Positions 17,445-26,381 of a stretch of DNA of 64,000 bases are shown piece by piece. Position 1 is the stretch's first letter. Every line of letters begins with the position of its first letter. Under the pieces are notes generated by a model. The model was not told the origin of the DNA and ran no database searches. It saw nothing but the letters and a program-made list of their open reading frames with translations. Origin of the DNA: Lactimicrobium massiliense (GTDB lineage Bacteria > Bacillota_I > Bacilli_A > Erysipelotrichales > Erysipelotrichaceae); the NCBI RefSeq assembly GCF_900343155.1, contig NZ_OUNG01000002.1, positions 248,001 through 312,000 on the forward strand, read 5' to 3'. Position numbers and translations under genes: made by a program.

Positions 17445-18788
17445 ATGAGAAAGCTAGAAAAACTTGATCGCAGAATACTCGCAATTTTGATACCGGCAAT
17501 TCTGGAGAATGCGTTGCTTACCGTATCAGGAATGATTCTTACAGCATATATCGGAAGACTGGAAATTAACGAAATTAGTGCGTATGGAATCGCAACACGA
17601 ATTTACAGTATTTATTTTGCAATGTTTAAAGGTTTTTCAATCGGTACTATGATTTTCCTTGCAAGAGCATTCGGAGAAGAAAGACCTGAGTTATGCGCAA
17701 GATTGCAACAGATACTGTACACAATTGTATTACCTGTTGCTTTGATTGCAAGTATTCTGATCTATCTAAATGCAGAATATCTTCTTGGTTTTATGAGTAC
17801 AGAACAAGAATTGATTGTACAAGCTGCACAGTATATTAGACAGTCAATTTGGAGTTACCCACTTGTAGCACTTGTCCACTTAAATTCTTCTGCATTTCAG
17901 GCGAAAGGGAATACAAAAGTTCCGCTTTACATCGCATTTATCGGTAATTTAATGAATATTATCATTGGGTATGTTTTGATTTTTGGTTTTGATTTAATAC
18001 CTACATTGCATCTTCAAGGTGCAGCGATTGCACAAAATCTTCAATACACTGTGATGTTTCTGGTTGGCATCAGACTACTATATGGGAAGCATGGATTGTT
18101 GATCAGAAAAAAAGTAGAGTTTTCTTCTAGAGATTTCTGTATTATTCACGAAATTATCAATGCAGGAATTCCAGCCGCAATTGAAAATACCTTTTGGTCA
18201 TTTGCAATGGTTGTCCTTTCCAAAGTCATTCTTAGTTATGGGCAGAATGCTTATGCTGGATTCCAGTTTGGACTTCAGGGAGAAGGGTTTTGTGACATGA
18301 TGACAGCTGGATTCATGACCGCGGCATTATCACTTTCTTCTAATGCAATTGGTGCAAAGAATAAAGAGCTTTATGAAGCGGCATGGCAGCGGCTGGGTTT
18401 CTACTGTAGACTGATTAGTTTGATTACAAGTCTTTTCCTTTTGTTTTTTTCAAAATCCGCAATCAGCTTACTAACAGATAAACCAGAACTAATAGAGATC
18501 GGATCTGTATATCTTCTGACCATGTTCTGGTCTCAATATCCTGTTAACAAGCAGAAGGTTGTATTTGGCTACCTAAGATCAGCCGGTTATGTCAAAACAT
18601 CGATGATCATCACATTCATTGGCATCTGGTGTGTAAGAGTTGATCTTGTTTTGTTATTTGGATATCTGCATCTGCCAATTATCTGGATCTGGTGGGCAAT
18701 GAATATTGACCAATGGACTCGAGAGATTCTGGCGGAACTGTTCTTCAGAAAGAAACATGTGTTAAATATTCTTCAATATGCGAATTAG
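17445..18788 (+). CDS. MATE-family transporter in the sugar operon
   Basis: This 447-residue protein has the 12 membrane segments of MATE cation-coupled exporters (opening IPAILENALLTVSGM, then repeat-half segments). The ATG at 17445 is chosen over the TTG three bases upstream; AAGAGGAAAA precedes it. MATE proteins normally export drugs or metabolites. Inside a sugar-catabolic operon it might expel an amine or a toxic intermediate, but that is inference. Confidence 0.82.
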   Translation: MRKLEKLDRRILAILIPAILENALLTVSGMILTAYIGRLEINEISAYGIATRIYSIYFAMFKGFSIGTMIFLARAFGEERPELCARLQQILYTIVLPVALIASILIYLNAEYLLGFMSTEQELIVQAAQYIRQSIWSYPLVALVHLNSSAFQAKGNTKVPLYIAFIGNLMNIIIGYVLIFGFDLIPTLHLQGAAIAQNLQYTVMFLVGIRLLYGKHGLLIRKKVEFSSRDFCIIHEIINAGIPAAIENTFWSFAMVVLSKVILSYGQNAYAGFQFGLQGEGFCDMMTAGFMTAALSLSSNAIGAKNKELYEAAWQRLGFYCRLISLITSLFLLFFSKSAISLLTDKPELIEIGSVYLLTMFWSQYPVNKQKVVFGYLRSAGYVKTSMIITFIGIWCVRVDLVLLFGYLHLPIIWIWWAMNIDQWTREILAELFFRKKHVLNILQYAN

Positions 18789-18805
18789 AAATATGAGGTA
18801 ATGAT

Positions 18806-19879
18806 ATGGGAGATATGTATGACTACATTTTTGAATCATCCACTGCAGTTCAATCTATTGTCAAAAATCAGGATGTAATTCTGAATGATTGTGCTGAATA
18901 TTTGATTGAACATCATTTTAAAAGTCTTTATTTAGTCGGCTCCGGTACTTCTTACAATGCTGCACTTGGAGTGAAGAAAGTAATGCAGAGTGTATTGCGT
19001 AGAACAGTAACGGTAATGCACTCAATGGAATTTGTCGATACTGAGTATCTAAACGGAGCAGAAACAGCTGTAATTGGAGTCTCACAAGGCGGTAGATCTC
19101 AAAGTACGATCGAAGCACTTCATAAAGCTAGGAAAGCAGGTGCAATAACACTATCAATGACGTCTGATTTGATCTGCCCTGTGGCATCTGCTGCAGAAGT
19201 GAATATCCAGCTTGATGTAGGGATTGAGGATACTGGACCGAAAACAAAAGGTTATTTTGGTACAATGGCAGAATTAACTCTCCTTGCACTGAAAATAGCT
19301 GAAAAAGAATTCTTGATTACAAAAGAAGATAAGGATTCAATACAATCGGAAATGCTGAAGTCGAGTGATTCGATTAAGGAGATCGGACATACTGCCGAAG
19401 ACTGGTATTTCAACAATCATGAACAACTTCTTTCTGCACATCGCATCATTGTAATTGGATATGACAACGTCTTATCTGCAGAATCTGAAGGAACGTTAAA
19501 AATACTTGAAGGCTTACGGTGTTGTGTTGACGGATTTGAAATGGAAGAGTTTATGCACGGCATTTATCACGCAATCGATAATCAGACATGGATTTTTGCA
19601 TTGGCACCTGAAGGCAGACATCGTGAAAGGCTGATTCGTCTTCTTGACTATCTGGAAAAGAGAAAAGGCTCTCATAACTTTGTTATTACTTCAGACACAG
19701 ATAATACATATTCAAATGTCCTGAAATATCCGTTTCATGATTCTGTATATTTCGCGTCATTCGAGTATGTAGTTCCTCTGCAGATTATTGCCAGACTACT
19801 CTCAGAAGAGCAGGGAATTGATTGCAATGAGAACGATTCTCCTGATTTCCACCGAATGATGCAGAGTTACAAATATTAA
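18806..19879 (+). CDS. SIS-domain aminosugar/deglycase-like protein (second)
   Basis: This 357-residue protein has two SIS domains related to the isomerase half of GlmS and to GfrF/FrlB-type deglycases: LVGSGTSYNAALGVKK, GVSQGGRSQSTIEAL and KILEGLRCC followed by EEFMHG. Unlike the SIS protein at 16362 it keeps the histidine in the EFMHG motif. The two SIS proteins may act in sequence or as a pair, as in the gfrE/gfrF arrangement. It would work on a phosphorylated sugar or sugar-amine entering through the PTS. The start follows ATGAGGTAATGAT. Confidence 0.8.
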   Translation: MGDMYDYIFESSTAVQSIVKNQDVILNDCAEYLIEHHFKSLYLVGSGTSYNAALGVKKVMQSVLRRTVTVMHSMEFVDTEYLNGAETAVIGVSQGGRSQSTIEALHKARKAGAITLSMTSDLICPVASAAEVNIQLDVGIEDTGPKTKGYFGTMAELTLLALKIAEKEFLITKEDKDSIQSEMLKSSDSIKEIGHTAEDWYFNNHEQLLSAHRIIVIGYDNVLSAESEGTLKILEGLRCCVDGFEMEEFMHGIYHAIDNQTWIFALAPEGRHRERLIRLLDYLEKRKGSHNFVITSDTDNTYSNVLKYPFHDSVYFASFEYVVPLQIIARLLSEEQGIDCNENDSPDFHRMMQSYKY

Positions 19880-19900
19880 AAAGCGGAAAAGGAAAAGTGT

Positions 19901-20578
19901 ATGCAAACATATAGACGAGTAATCTTTGATTGTGATGGCATTTTGCTGAATACAGAATGGATCTGGCAGCGCTCCTGGCGTGAAGCAGGGTTGAATAATG
20001 GAAGCCAGACATTTGCAGATTTGTTTCCGAAAGTAGTTGGAATCAATGGCAGGGATGTAGATCGTGTTTTGGATACCTATCTTACGGATGTATCTGCAGA
20101 ACATATTAAAAAAATGAGAAAAGATGTACAGACAAATGCGTCAAAGTATATGAAAGAAGAATTAAGTCAGATGCCGTTTGTAGAAGATATTCTCAAACAG
20201 CTTGAAGAAGATGGTGTTATCTATGCTGTCGCTACAGCAACGAATCGGTCTGCTACAGAAGAAAGACTCCGGAGTGTTGGATTACTTGATCGCTTTTCTT
20301 ATGTGTTATGTGGAGACGAAGTGATAAAAAGAAAACCAGATCCGGAGATTTATATCACCATTTGTAAAAAAATGGGAGTAGAACCTAAGGATACTATTGT
20401 GATTGAAGATACTGGTTACGGTGTTAAAGCAGCTTATGCGGCAGGTTGTAATGTGATAATGGTACCCTCCATTAATCCCGAAACGGAAGAGGATAAGGCA
20501 CGAGTATTTGCAGTTGTTAAAAACCTTCATGAAGCTGCAGTTTTGATTCACCAGACATTTGAGTATATAAGAGATTAG
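19901..20578 (+). CDS. HAD-superfamily phosphatase/phosphoglucomutase-like
   Basis: This 225-residue protein has the HAD motifs FDCDGILLNTE (nucleophile D10, D12), ATATNRS, KRKPDPEIY and EDTGYGVKAAYAAG, with a helical cap as in beta-phosphoglucomutase. It probably removes or moves a phosphate on a sugar from the pathway. It is the last gene of the operon before the IS66 remnant. The ribosome site is GGAAAAGGAAAAG. Confidence 0.82.
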   Translation: MQTYRRVIFDCDGILLNTEWIWQRSWREAGLNNGSQTFADLFPKVVGINGRDVDRVLDTYLTDVSAEHIKKMRKDVQTNASKYMKEELSQMPFVEDILKQLEEDGVIYAVATATNRSATEERLRSVGLLDRFSYVLCGDEVIKRKPDPEIYITICKKMGVEPKDTIVIEDTGYGVKAAYAAGCNVIMVPSINPETEEDKARVFAVVKNLHEAAVLIHQTFEYIRD

Positions 20579-20728
20579 CTAGTATAACATAAATTAAGTA
20601 ACTATCTATAATTATTCTCTTGTAAATGCTATAACTTAGATGCGTAAAGAGTAAGCGTCAAAGTAGCACCGTCTTTCAATAAATAGCAGGATATCCGATC
20701 CTGTATGCAGTAAAGGAGATCCTGTTTT

Positions 20729-21001
20729 ATGAATGAAGAAGAATGGAAATTGCTCTGGGATCAGTTTGAATTATCGGATGAGTCTGTCAAAGAGTTCTGC
20801 AGTCGTATCGGGATGAAGCCACGGGCTTTTTACTACTTTAAGAATAAATACCAGGATGATAGCACCTGTCAGTTATGCCCTGTTGTTATCAGTCATTCTA
20901 CTGAGACAGCAGTAAGGTTCAATGGCATTCCGGTTTCTTATGATAATGGCATTTCTGATCTGGAACTGCAGAGAATCATTTGTCTCTGCAGAGATCTATG
21001 A
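20729..21001 (+). CDS. tnpA: IS66 accessory protein TnpA
   Basis: This 90-residue protein has the short helix-turn-helix-like IS66 TnpA pattern (EEEWKLLWDQFELSDESVKE, FCSRIGMKPRAFYYFKNKY). It is one of the three proteins IS66 elements need. Its stop overlaps the tnpB start by ATGA. An AAAGGAGA ribosome site precedes it. It looks intact, but the element is not. Confidence 0.82.
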   Translation: MNEEEWKLLWDQFELSDESVKEFCSRIGMKPRAFYYFKNKYQDDSTCQLCPVVISHSTETAVRFNGIPVSYDNGISDLELQRIICLCRDL

Positions 21002-21351
21002 TGCCCTTTGAAAAGATCGGTAAGCTGTATCTTGTGACTGGTGTTACTGATCTGAGAAAAGGGATTGATGGCTATGCCGCATTGATTCAGTCACAGTTGC
21101 ACCAGAGCCCAATGGACCATTCGATGTATCTTTTCTGTAATCGTGACAGAACGAAGCTGAAGAGTCTTTACTTTGACGGCACAGGATTCTGGCTGTTATA
21201 TAAACGTCTGGAGAAAGGCCATTTCAAGTGGAAAAAGGATGATGCCAACCACTCTGTCATGATCAGTGAGCAGCAGTTCGGATGGCTTCTGGATGGGCTG
21301 AAGATTGAACAGAAAAGTGCTTTTCAGCCTGTCAAAAAAGATTATATATGA
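20998..21351 (+). CDS. tnpB: IS66 accessory protein TnpB
   Basis: This 117-residue protein has the IS66 Orf2 signature: YLVTGVTDLRKGIDGYAALI, MYLFCNRDRTKLKSLYFDGT and GFWLLYKRLEKGHFKW. The start at 20998 gives a 4-bp overlap with tnpA, so translation is probably coupled. It is full length. Confidence 0.9.
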   Translation: MMPFEKIGKLYLVTGVTDLRKGIDGYAALIQSQLHQSPMDHSMYLFCNRDRTKLKSLYFDGTGFWLLYKRLEKGHFKWKKDDANHSVMISEQQFGWLLDGLKIEQKSAFQPVKKDYI

Positions 21352-21400
21352 GGCTTTAATACTGTTGCATAAAAGCATGCAAGAATGTATATTATAATCA

Positions 21401-21536
21401 ATGATAGACGAGAAAGAATTCAAAAAGAATCTCGATAATCTGAGCCATAATGCCCTGGTATCATTTGCTTATTCCCTGGCTGTTAAGAACTCTGCACTTG
21501 AAGAAAACTATCAAGCTTTGAGTGCACAATCCGGAA
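21401..21536 (+). pseudogene. tnpC: IS66 transposase TnpC, N-terminal fragment
   Basis: The fragment encodes MIDEKEFKKNLDNLSHNALV, the start of an IS66 TnpC, up to ALSAQSG. The frame then runs into the IS21-family element. Removing that element and one copy of CCGGAA rejoins this fragment in frame with GICTLRRRVFG at 24002. Confidence 0.8.
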
Positions 21537-21593
21537 AAACGGAACGGCTGTTCCGCTTCATCGGTGCGCCGTTCCGCTTTAGCGGAACGCTAG

Positions 21594-22346
21594 TTAAAGA
21601 GACGGGTTCCGCATATTCTTGCCATTAAATTGTAGTCTGAATGCTCTGTTGACCAATCGGTCCAGACAGGCATCTGCGTAAGTGTTGTCCTTGAACAGCT
21701 CATACCATGAGGAGACTGGAAGCTGCGATATCACAATCATGGATTTTCTTCCTTCTCTGGCGTCTATCAATTCAAAGAGATTTCTGCACTTATCTGGATC
21801 GAGGTCCATGAGTCCAAAGTCGTCCAGCACAACCAGATCCAGCTTTGCTAGTTTGGATATGTATTCCAGGTGAGTCTTCTCAAGATCCGCCTTTTCAAGT
21901 TCGTATATGAGCGTGCTGGTTTTACTATAGCGAACAGTCTTGAACTGTCGTAACGCACATATGCACAATGCATTGGCAATGTATGATTTACCGCTGCCGG
22001 AGGCCCCTGTAACGAGAAGGTTTCTTCCTTCCTCAATCCAGGAACATTTGGACAGGCGTTCAATGGTATCGGTATCCAGCTGACGAGCGGGATTATAAAT
22101 AGTGTCGTCAAGGTCAGCTTCAGGATATCGGAGAGTGGCTTTCTTGATGAAGCGGTTGAGCTTCTTGTTATATCTAAGATTCCACTCAGCGTTGATAATG
22201 CCGTTCAAGCGTTCATCAAATGAAACAAGGTCGTGATTAGGGTCATTATTCTGACGCTCAAGTTCATCAGCCATGCCCGATAGCTTCATGTGTCTTAACT
22301 TCATGCAAAGCTCTTCAGTACTTTCAAGGATTCTGCGGTCGGTCAT
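21594..22346 (-). CDS. istB: IS21-family helper ATPase IstB
   Basis: This 250-residue AAA+ protein has Walker A GASGSGKSYIANAL and Walker B LVVLDDFGLMDL. IstB helps IstA choose and attack target DNA. Its ATG overlaps the istA stop by 4 bp (ATGA). The length is normal for the family and no damage is visible. Confidence 0.9.
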   Translation of the reverse strand: MTDRRILESTEELCMKLRHMKLSGMADELERQNNDPNHDLVSFDERLNGIINAEWNLRYNKKLNRFIKKATLRYPEADLDDTIYNPARQLDTDTIERLSKCSWIEEGRNLLVTGASGSGKSYIANALCICALRQFKTVRYSKTSTLIYELEKADLEKTHLEYISKLAKLDLVVLDDFGLMDLDPDKCRNLFELIDAREGRKSMIVISQLPVSSWYELFKDNTYADACLDRLVNRAFRLQFNGKNMRNPSL

Positions 22347-23875
22347 TTGTAGAAGTCCTTTCCACGGATGTTCTTATGTTCCGGAAGAGAATCTCCAGAA
22401 GGCCTGCCTCCGTTATTCAGAATGTCATTAAGAATTCTCTTGAAGTATGAATACTTACAGCTGTTAAGCTCTATGCATTTGCGTGCAGCCATATTGACAA
22501 TAACCTTTGATTTTCCGTCGCACGAATTGTAACTCTGCTCTTCGTGCTTGGAGCTATGGAGGACGGTATCAATCAGTGTAAACATATCCTTTCCGATCGC
22601 CGATGCCCATCTGCGATAATAATCACCATCATGCATGTTTACTTCTTTATAGAAGCGGTGCTCTGGCGACATATGCTCATCGTTAGTGATGTATTTCGGA
22701 AATTTCTTGTAAGATCTTGGGTGAGTGCAGAGAAGTCTGTTGTTTTCATCACAGATCCGGATTTCTGTCATAGTGGCCTTCAAAATGGCTGGCCTGTTAT
22801 AGTACGTGTACAATACAGAGTAGTAGTGGCCATCATATGGTAAGTGATAGTTTGCTGGGATATGATCAAACGCTACATAGTCGCAGGTTGTGAAGGTACC
22901 GTCGGAAAGTTTCTTCATCTGCGGCTTATCGTAGAGCTCGAACATCTCTTTACGGGAATGTTCCCAACCAGTTGGCTTCCTGTCATTGATGTCCGCTATT
23001 ATCTTTTTACAGGCCTCATTGGCGCTGGCAAAGCTGCTGTAAACATTCTCCTTCAGTTTTTCCAAAAGCCATGTTTCAAGAAGCTGAACATGTTTTTCCA
23101 CAGTTGGTTTTCCTTTTGGCTTATAGGCGGGCGGTGGGAGAATAATGGTGTCATAGAAACTTTCAAGATCCTGATAAGTGCTGTTAATAAGCAAAACATC
23201 CTTTGTGTGCTTGGTAACCGCTGTAGCCGCATTATCAGGGACTAAATATTTCCTAACCGCATCATAGAATGCCAGGGCATCATTAGTGCCTTTCATAAAG
23301 TTCGGCAGTTGCTCGTTAGGAAACAGTTCGGCGAATAGATAACTGCTCACCCCAACCGTCGTGACGAATACATGAACTTTCTGAAGCTCACCTGATTCTG
23401 GATTCATAATGATTTCCGGTTGGTCACCGACCCAGTCGATAAATACCTTCTCACCAGAGATACGTTCGACAGCCATGGAGACATCCTGGCTTCCGAAGTT
23501 TTGCTCGACATAGCGGTGGTAGTATTCCGCAAATTGCGAATATTGATAGCCGTTGGGATTGTCCTGCTTATACTCGGTCCAGAGGAAGAACAGGTTGGCT
23601 TTACTTCCTTTCTCCATAAGACGTTCATGGATCTTCTTGAAGTCAGGCAGCGGAACATCTTTGCGCCGTTTTTCATCCGGTGGATAGAACGCCTGGACAA
23701 CCTTTTGGGGATCCATTTTCTCCAGGTCTGTCAAGGATAAGCCAAGGTCCTGGTATCTGGCCATGAGCAGGGTGATAGTACTGTTTCCGACCTTGAAGCG
23801 ATCGTGGCATTGCCGGTATGAGAGACCCTGCTGTCTCATACGGATAATGCCCATAATGGTAGTGTAGTTTTGCAT
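22343..23875 (-). CDS. istA: IS21-family transposase IstA
   Basis: This 510-residue transposase has an N-terminal helix-turn-helix (SYRQCHDRFKVGNSTITLLM) and an rve-type integrase core beginning EKVFIDWVGDQPEII, with the second acid near the AFYDAVRKYLVPDN region and a C-terminal beta domain. The start follows GGAGATTACA. It is more diverged from the second IS21 transposase (26382) than a recent copy would be. Confidence 0.9.
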   Translation of the reverse strand: MQNYTTIMGIIRMRQQGLSYRQCHDRFKVGNSTITLLMARYQDLGLSLTDLEKMDPQKVVQAFYPPDEKRRKDVPLPDFKKIHERLMEKGSKANLFFLWTEYKQDNPNGYQYSQFAEYYHRYVEQNFGSQDVSMAVERISGEKVFIDWVGDQPEIIMNPESGELQKVHVFVTTVGVSSYLFAELFPNEQLPNFMKGTNDALAFYDAVRKYLVPDNAATAVTKHTKDVLLINSTYQDLESFYDTIILPPPAYKPKGKPTVEKHVQLLETWLLEKLKENVYSSFASANEACKKIIADINDRKPTGWEHSRKEMFELYDKPQMKKLSDGTFTTCDYVAFDHIPANYHLPYDGHYYSVLYTYYNRPAILKATMTEIRICDENNRLLCTHPRSYKKFPKYITNDEHMSPEHRFYKEVNMHDGDYYRRWASAIGKDMFTLIDTVLHSSKHEEQSYNSCDGKSKVIVNMAARKCIELNSCKYSYFKRILNDILNNGGRPSGDSLPEHKNIRGKDFYK

Positions 23876-24001
23876 TGTAATCTCCTTTCATCAAACTACA
23901 CAACCATAATAAAAGGCGCACCGTTAAAGCGACGCGCCCGCACCGTCAATTCAACATAAATGCACCGGTTTTAGCGGAAGACATGTACCGACGAACCGGA
24001 A

Positions 24002-25288
24002 TTTGCACTTTGAGACGCAGAGTTTTTGGCATTAAGCACAATGAACACAATCCGCATGTTTCACCAGATCAGCTGTCATTGTTTAACGAAGCAGAAGCGA
24101 TTGATGATACTGCTTCTGTTGATCAACTGTCTGCCTGTAAAGCCGATTCAGAGTTCATTGGCCACAGCTTCTGTAATCAGCCATATTGCGTATGAGAAAT
24201 ATCTGGTCGCTGTTCCCATCTATCGTTTGTCTAAAAATCTCAGGACCAGAGGAATTGAAATCAGCCGCCAGGTAATGTGCAGTTGACTGATGAAGTGTGC
24301 AGAGCTATATCTGGATCCCATCGTCAGACGAATGACTGAGGATCTGAGAAAGTGTAAAGTTCTCAATATGGATGAAACATCGCTTGAGGTTCTGGAAGAT
24401 ATTCGTAACGGATCCAGAGAAAAGAGCTATACGTGGCTTGCCATGAGCGGAAAACACGAGACAAAGCAGATGGCTTTGTACTTTTATAATGTCTCAAGAG
24501 CATACAGCTTTATCTATGAGATCCTGGGCCATGGTTTTCATGGTGTCATTCAGTCAGATGGCTATCAGGCATATGACAAATATGAGGCTGCCAGCGCTCA
24601 TGCCGGGTGCAGCGCACACTGCCGCAGAAAATTTGAAGAAGCAGCGAAAGCCTATACTGATCTCTATGCAAAGTATAGCAGCCTGAAAGATAAAGAAGAG
24701 ATCAAACAACTTCTTGATAACAATCCGTCCTTCGGCATCATCATTCGCTTTCTGGATGAATACTCAAAACTCTATGGCATAGAGAAACAGTTGAATGAAG
24801 CCAAGGCATCCCCAGAGATTATTCTCAGGATCAGGCCGGAAAAAGAGAAGCCAATATGGGAAGAGCTCAGGAATCAGCTGGATTACATGGATGAGAAACT
24901 CATGACCAGCGGAAAGCTGGGAAAAGCGATTACATACGCAAAGAATCAGTGGGACATGCTGATGTATTATCTGAGCGACTGGCAGGTTGGGTTGGATAAT
25001 AATCTGGCTGAGCGTGAAGGAATAAAACCTTTTGTCCTGGCGAGAAAAAATTTCCTGTTCGCTGATACAAAGCATGGAGCGAAATACTCCTGCATGTACT
25101 TCTCGATCTTAATATCAGCCAGAATGAATTCCCTGAACCCAGAGAAATATCTAGCCTGGCTGATTGATCAGATGGCAAGAGCTTCAGTCAATGGAGGCAT
25201 TCAGGAAGAAGATATCCAGAGATGCCTGCCATACGCAGCTGATCTGCCACAAGATCTTCAAATTTCAAAGAACTGCTCTGAATCCTGA
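24002..25288 (+). pseudogene. tnpC: IS66 transposase TnpC, C-terminal part, frameshifted
   Basis: It resumes with GICTLRRRVFG and SPDQLSLFNEAEAIDD, then an internal stretch is missing near 24165. The frame shifts to SHIAYEKYLVAVPIYRLSKN, and a TGA at 24284-24286 replaces the expected tryptophan codon before LMKCAELYLDP. From 24290 a 332-residue frame retains the DDE core (NMDETSLEV, QSDGYQAYD, NNLAEREGIKPFV). The gene cannot make a full transposase. Confidence 0.85.
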
Positions 25289-25421
25289 CACACATACAGG
25301 ATACTCAGAGCAGTCTTTATTTTCTATACGTGGCTATATTGACGCTTACATTACAACAACACAGCTTGAAATGGCTAGTTAATTTTTATTCGATGTACTA
25401 GTTTAAGTTTTCTTCAATCTT

Positions 25422-26159
25422 TTACTGATTGTTTTCATAGAGCAGTAGTCTGCTGAAATCCCGAACAACAAATGCATCGCCAACATAATAATTATCAGAA
25501 AGTTCAAATGGTTCATCGTCAACATTCCAAAAGATTGTTTGATGCATAAGGGCAATATTACTGTTATCAAAATATTGTTTTTGTTCTTCCGTCGGTAGAG
25601 TCGCCTGAAGCGTTGTGTAACCGTATGATTTTTTAATACCTGCCTGAATTACATATTCATCGAGGGAACCACTTAATTTTGAAATATCAATTACAGGAAG
25701 AATTTTTTGAGAAAGTCTAGCAACGGTGTAGCACAGCAGACGATCATTGGCATATTTTAGACGAACGATTTCATGAATGTATTCATTTGGCTTGATGTTC
25801 AGTATGGCTGACTGTTCAGGGAGCTCACTACCTTTCTTTACCTGATATGAGACAATAACTGTATGCGGTACCATACCGTTAGAAATGATAATGTCGTTGA
25901 TTGATTGAAGGCTATCCTGCGACGACTGAAATTTCTTTTTATAATCGTCACAAGCAAAGGAGCCTGTCCCAGGAACTCGACGGATATAACCATCTACGGC
26001 CAGCTGTGTCATTGCTTTATTAATTGTCATATGCGATGCAGAAAACTGTTGGATTATCTCTGGTTCCTGAGGGAGTGGAGAATCAGGTTTTATATATTCA
26101 TTGATAATCTGATCCCTGAAGTAATTATAAATTTCTTGATATTTAGGTTGTTTTGGCAT
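25422..26159 (-). CDS. GntR/HutC-family transcriptional regulator
   Basis: This 245-residue regulator has an N-terminal winged helix (YQEIYNYFRDQIINEYIKPD, SASHMTINKAMTQLAVDGYI) and a UTRA ligand-binding domain (about 85-240). HutC-type regulators sense phosphorylated sugars or amino acids. It is the only regulator in the cargo and is the obvious candidate to control the PTS operon, from which IS66 now separates it. An IS21 element sits 37 bp before its start and cuts it off from its original upstream region. The ribosome site is GAGAGGG. Confidence 0.85.
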   Translation of the reverse strand: MPKQPKYQEIYNYFRDQIINEYIKPDSPLPQEPEIIQQFSASHMTINKAMTQLAVDGYIRRVPGTGSFACDDYKKKFQSSQDSLQSINDIIISNGMVPHTVIVSYQVKKGSELPEQSAILNIKPNEYIHEIVRLKYANDRLLCYTVARLSQKILPVIDISKLSGSLDEYVIQAGIKKSYGYTTLQATLPTEEQKQYFDNSNIALMHQTIFWNVDDEPFELSDNYYVGDAFVVRDFSRLLLYENNQ

Positions 26160-26381
26160 GTCAAATCCCTCTCTTTATATATATTATCATTAAAAATGCA
26201 AACGGCGGTACGTTGGACCCAGTGAACCGGAAATTTTGGACCCGGTCTTCCGGATCTATCGGTACCGCCTTTTTTTGTGGCGAAGAAGCGTAAACTTCGA
26301 AGCGTCTCTTTTCTGACTAAGATGAAGCTGTACGGAAAGCAACGTGCAGCTTTTTCGTACGTCAAAGGAGGTGCTTTAAGC

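Larger units (their letters stand above)
21537..23995 (-). mobile_element. IS21-family element inserted in IS66 tnpC
   Basis: About 2,459 bp, flanked by CCGGAA at 21531-21536 and 23996-24001, a likely 6-bp target duplication. TG...CA-type termini with TCCGCT and CGGTGC in common lie 12 bp inside each edge, so the true ends could be there. A perfect palindrome CGTTCCGCTTTAGCGGAACG lies at the istB end. It encodes IstA and IstB. Confidence 0.8.
20651..25349 (+). mobile_element. Decayed IS66-family element, interrupted by an IS21-family element
   Basis: The ends share GTAAGCGTCAA (20651-20661, and inverted at 25339-25349), typical of IS66 termini. The gene order tnpA-tnpB-tnpC is kept, but tnpC is split by an IS21 insertion, has lost an internal segment and carries a nonsense codon. 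I see no 8-bp target duplication at the ends. Confidence 0.85.
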
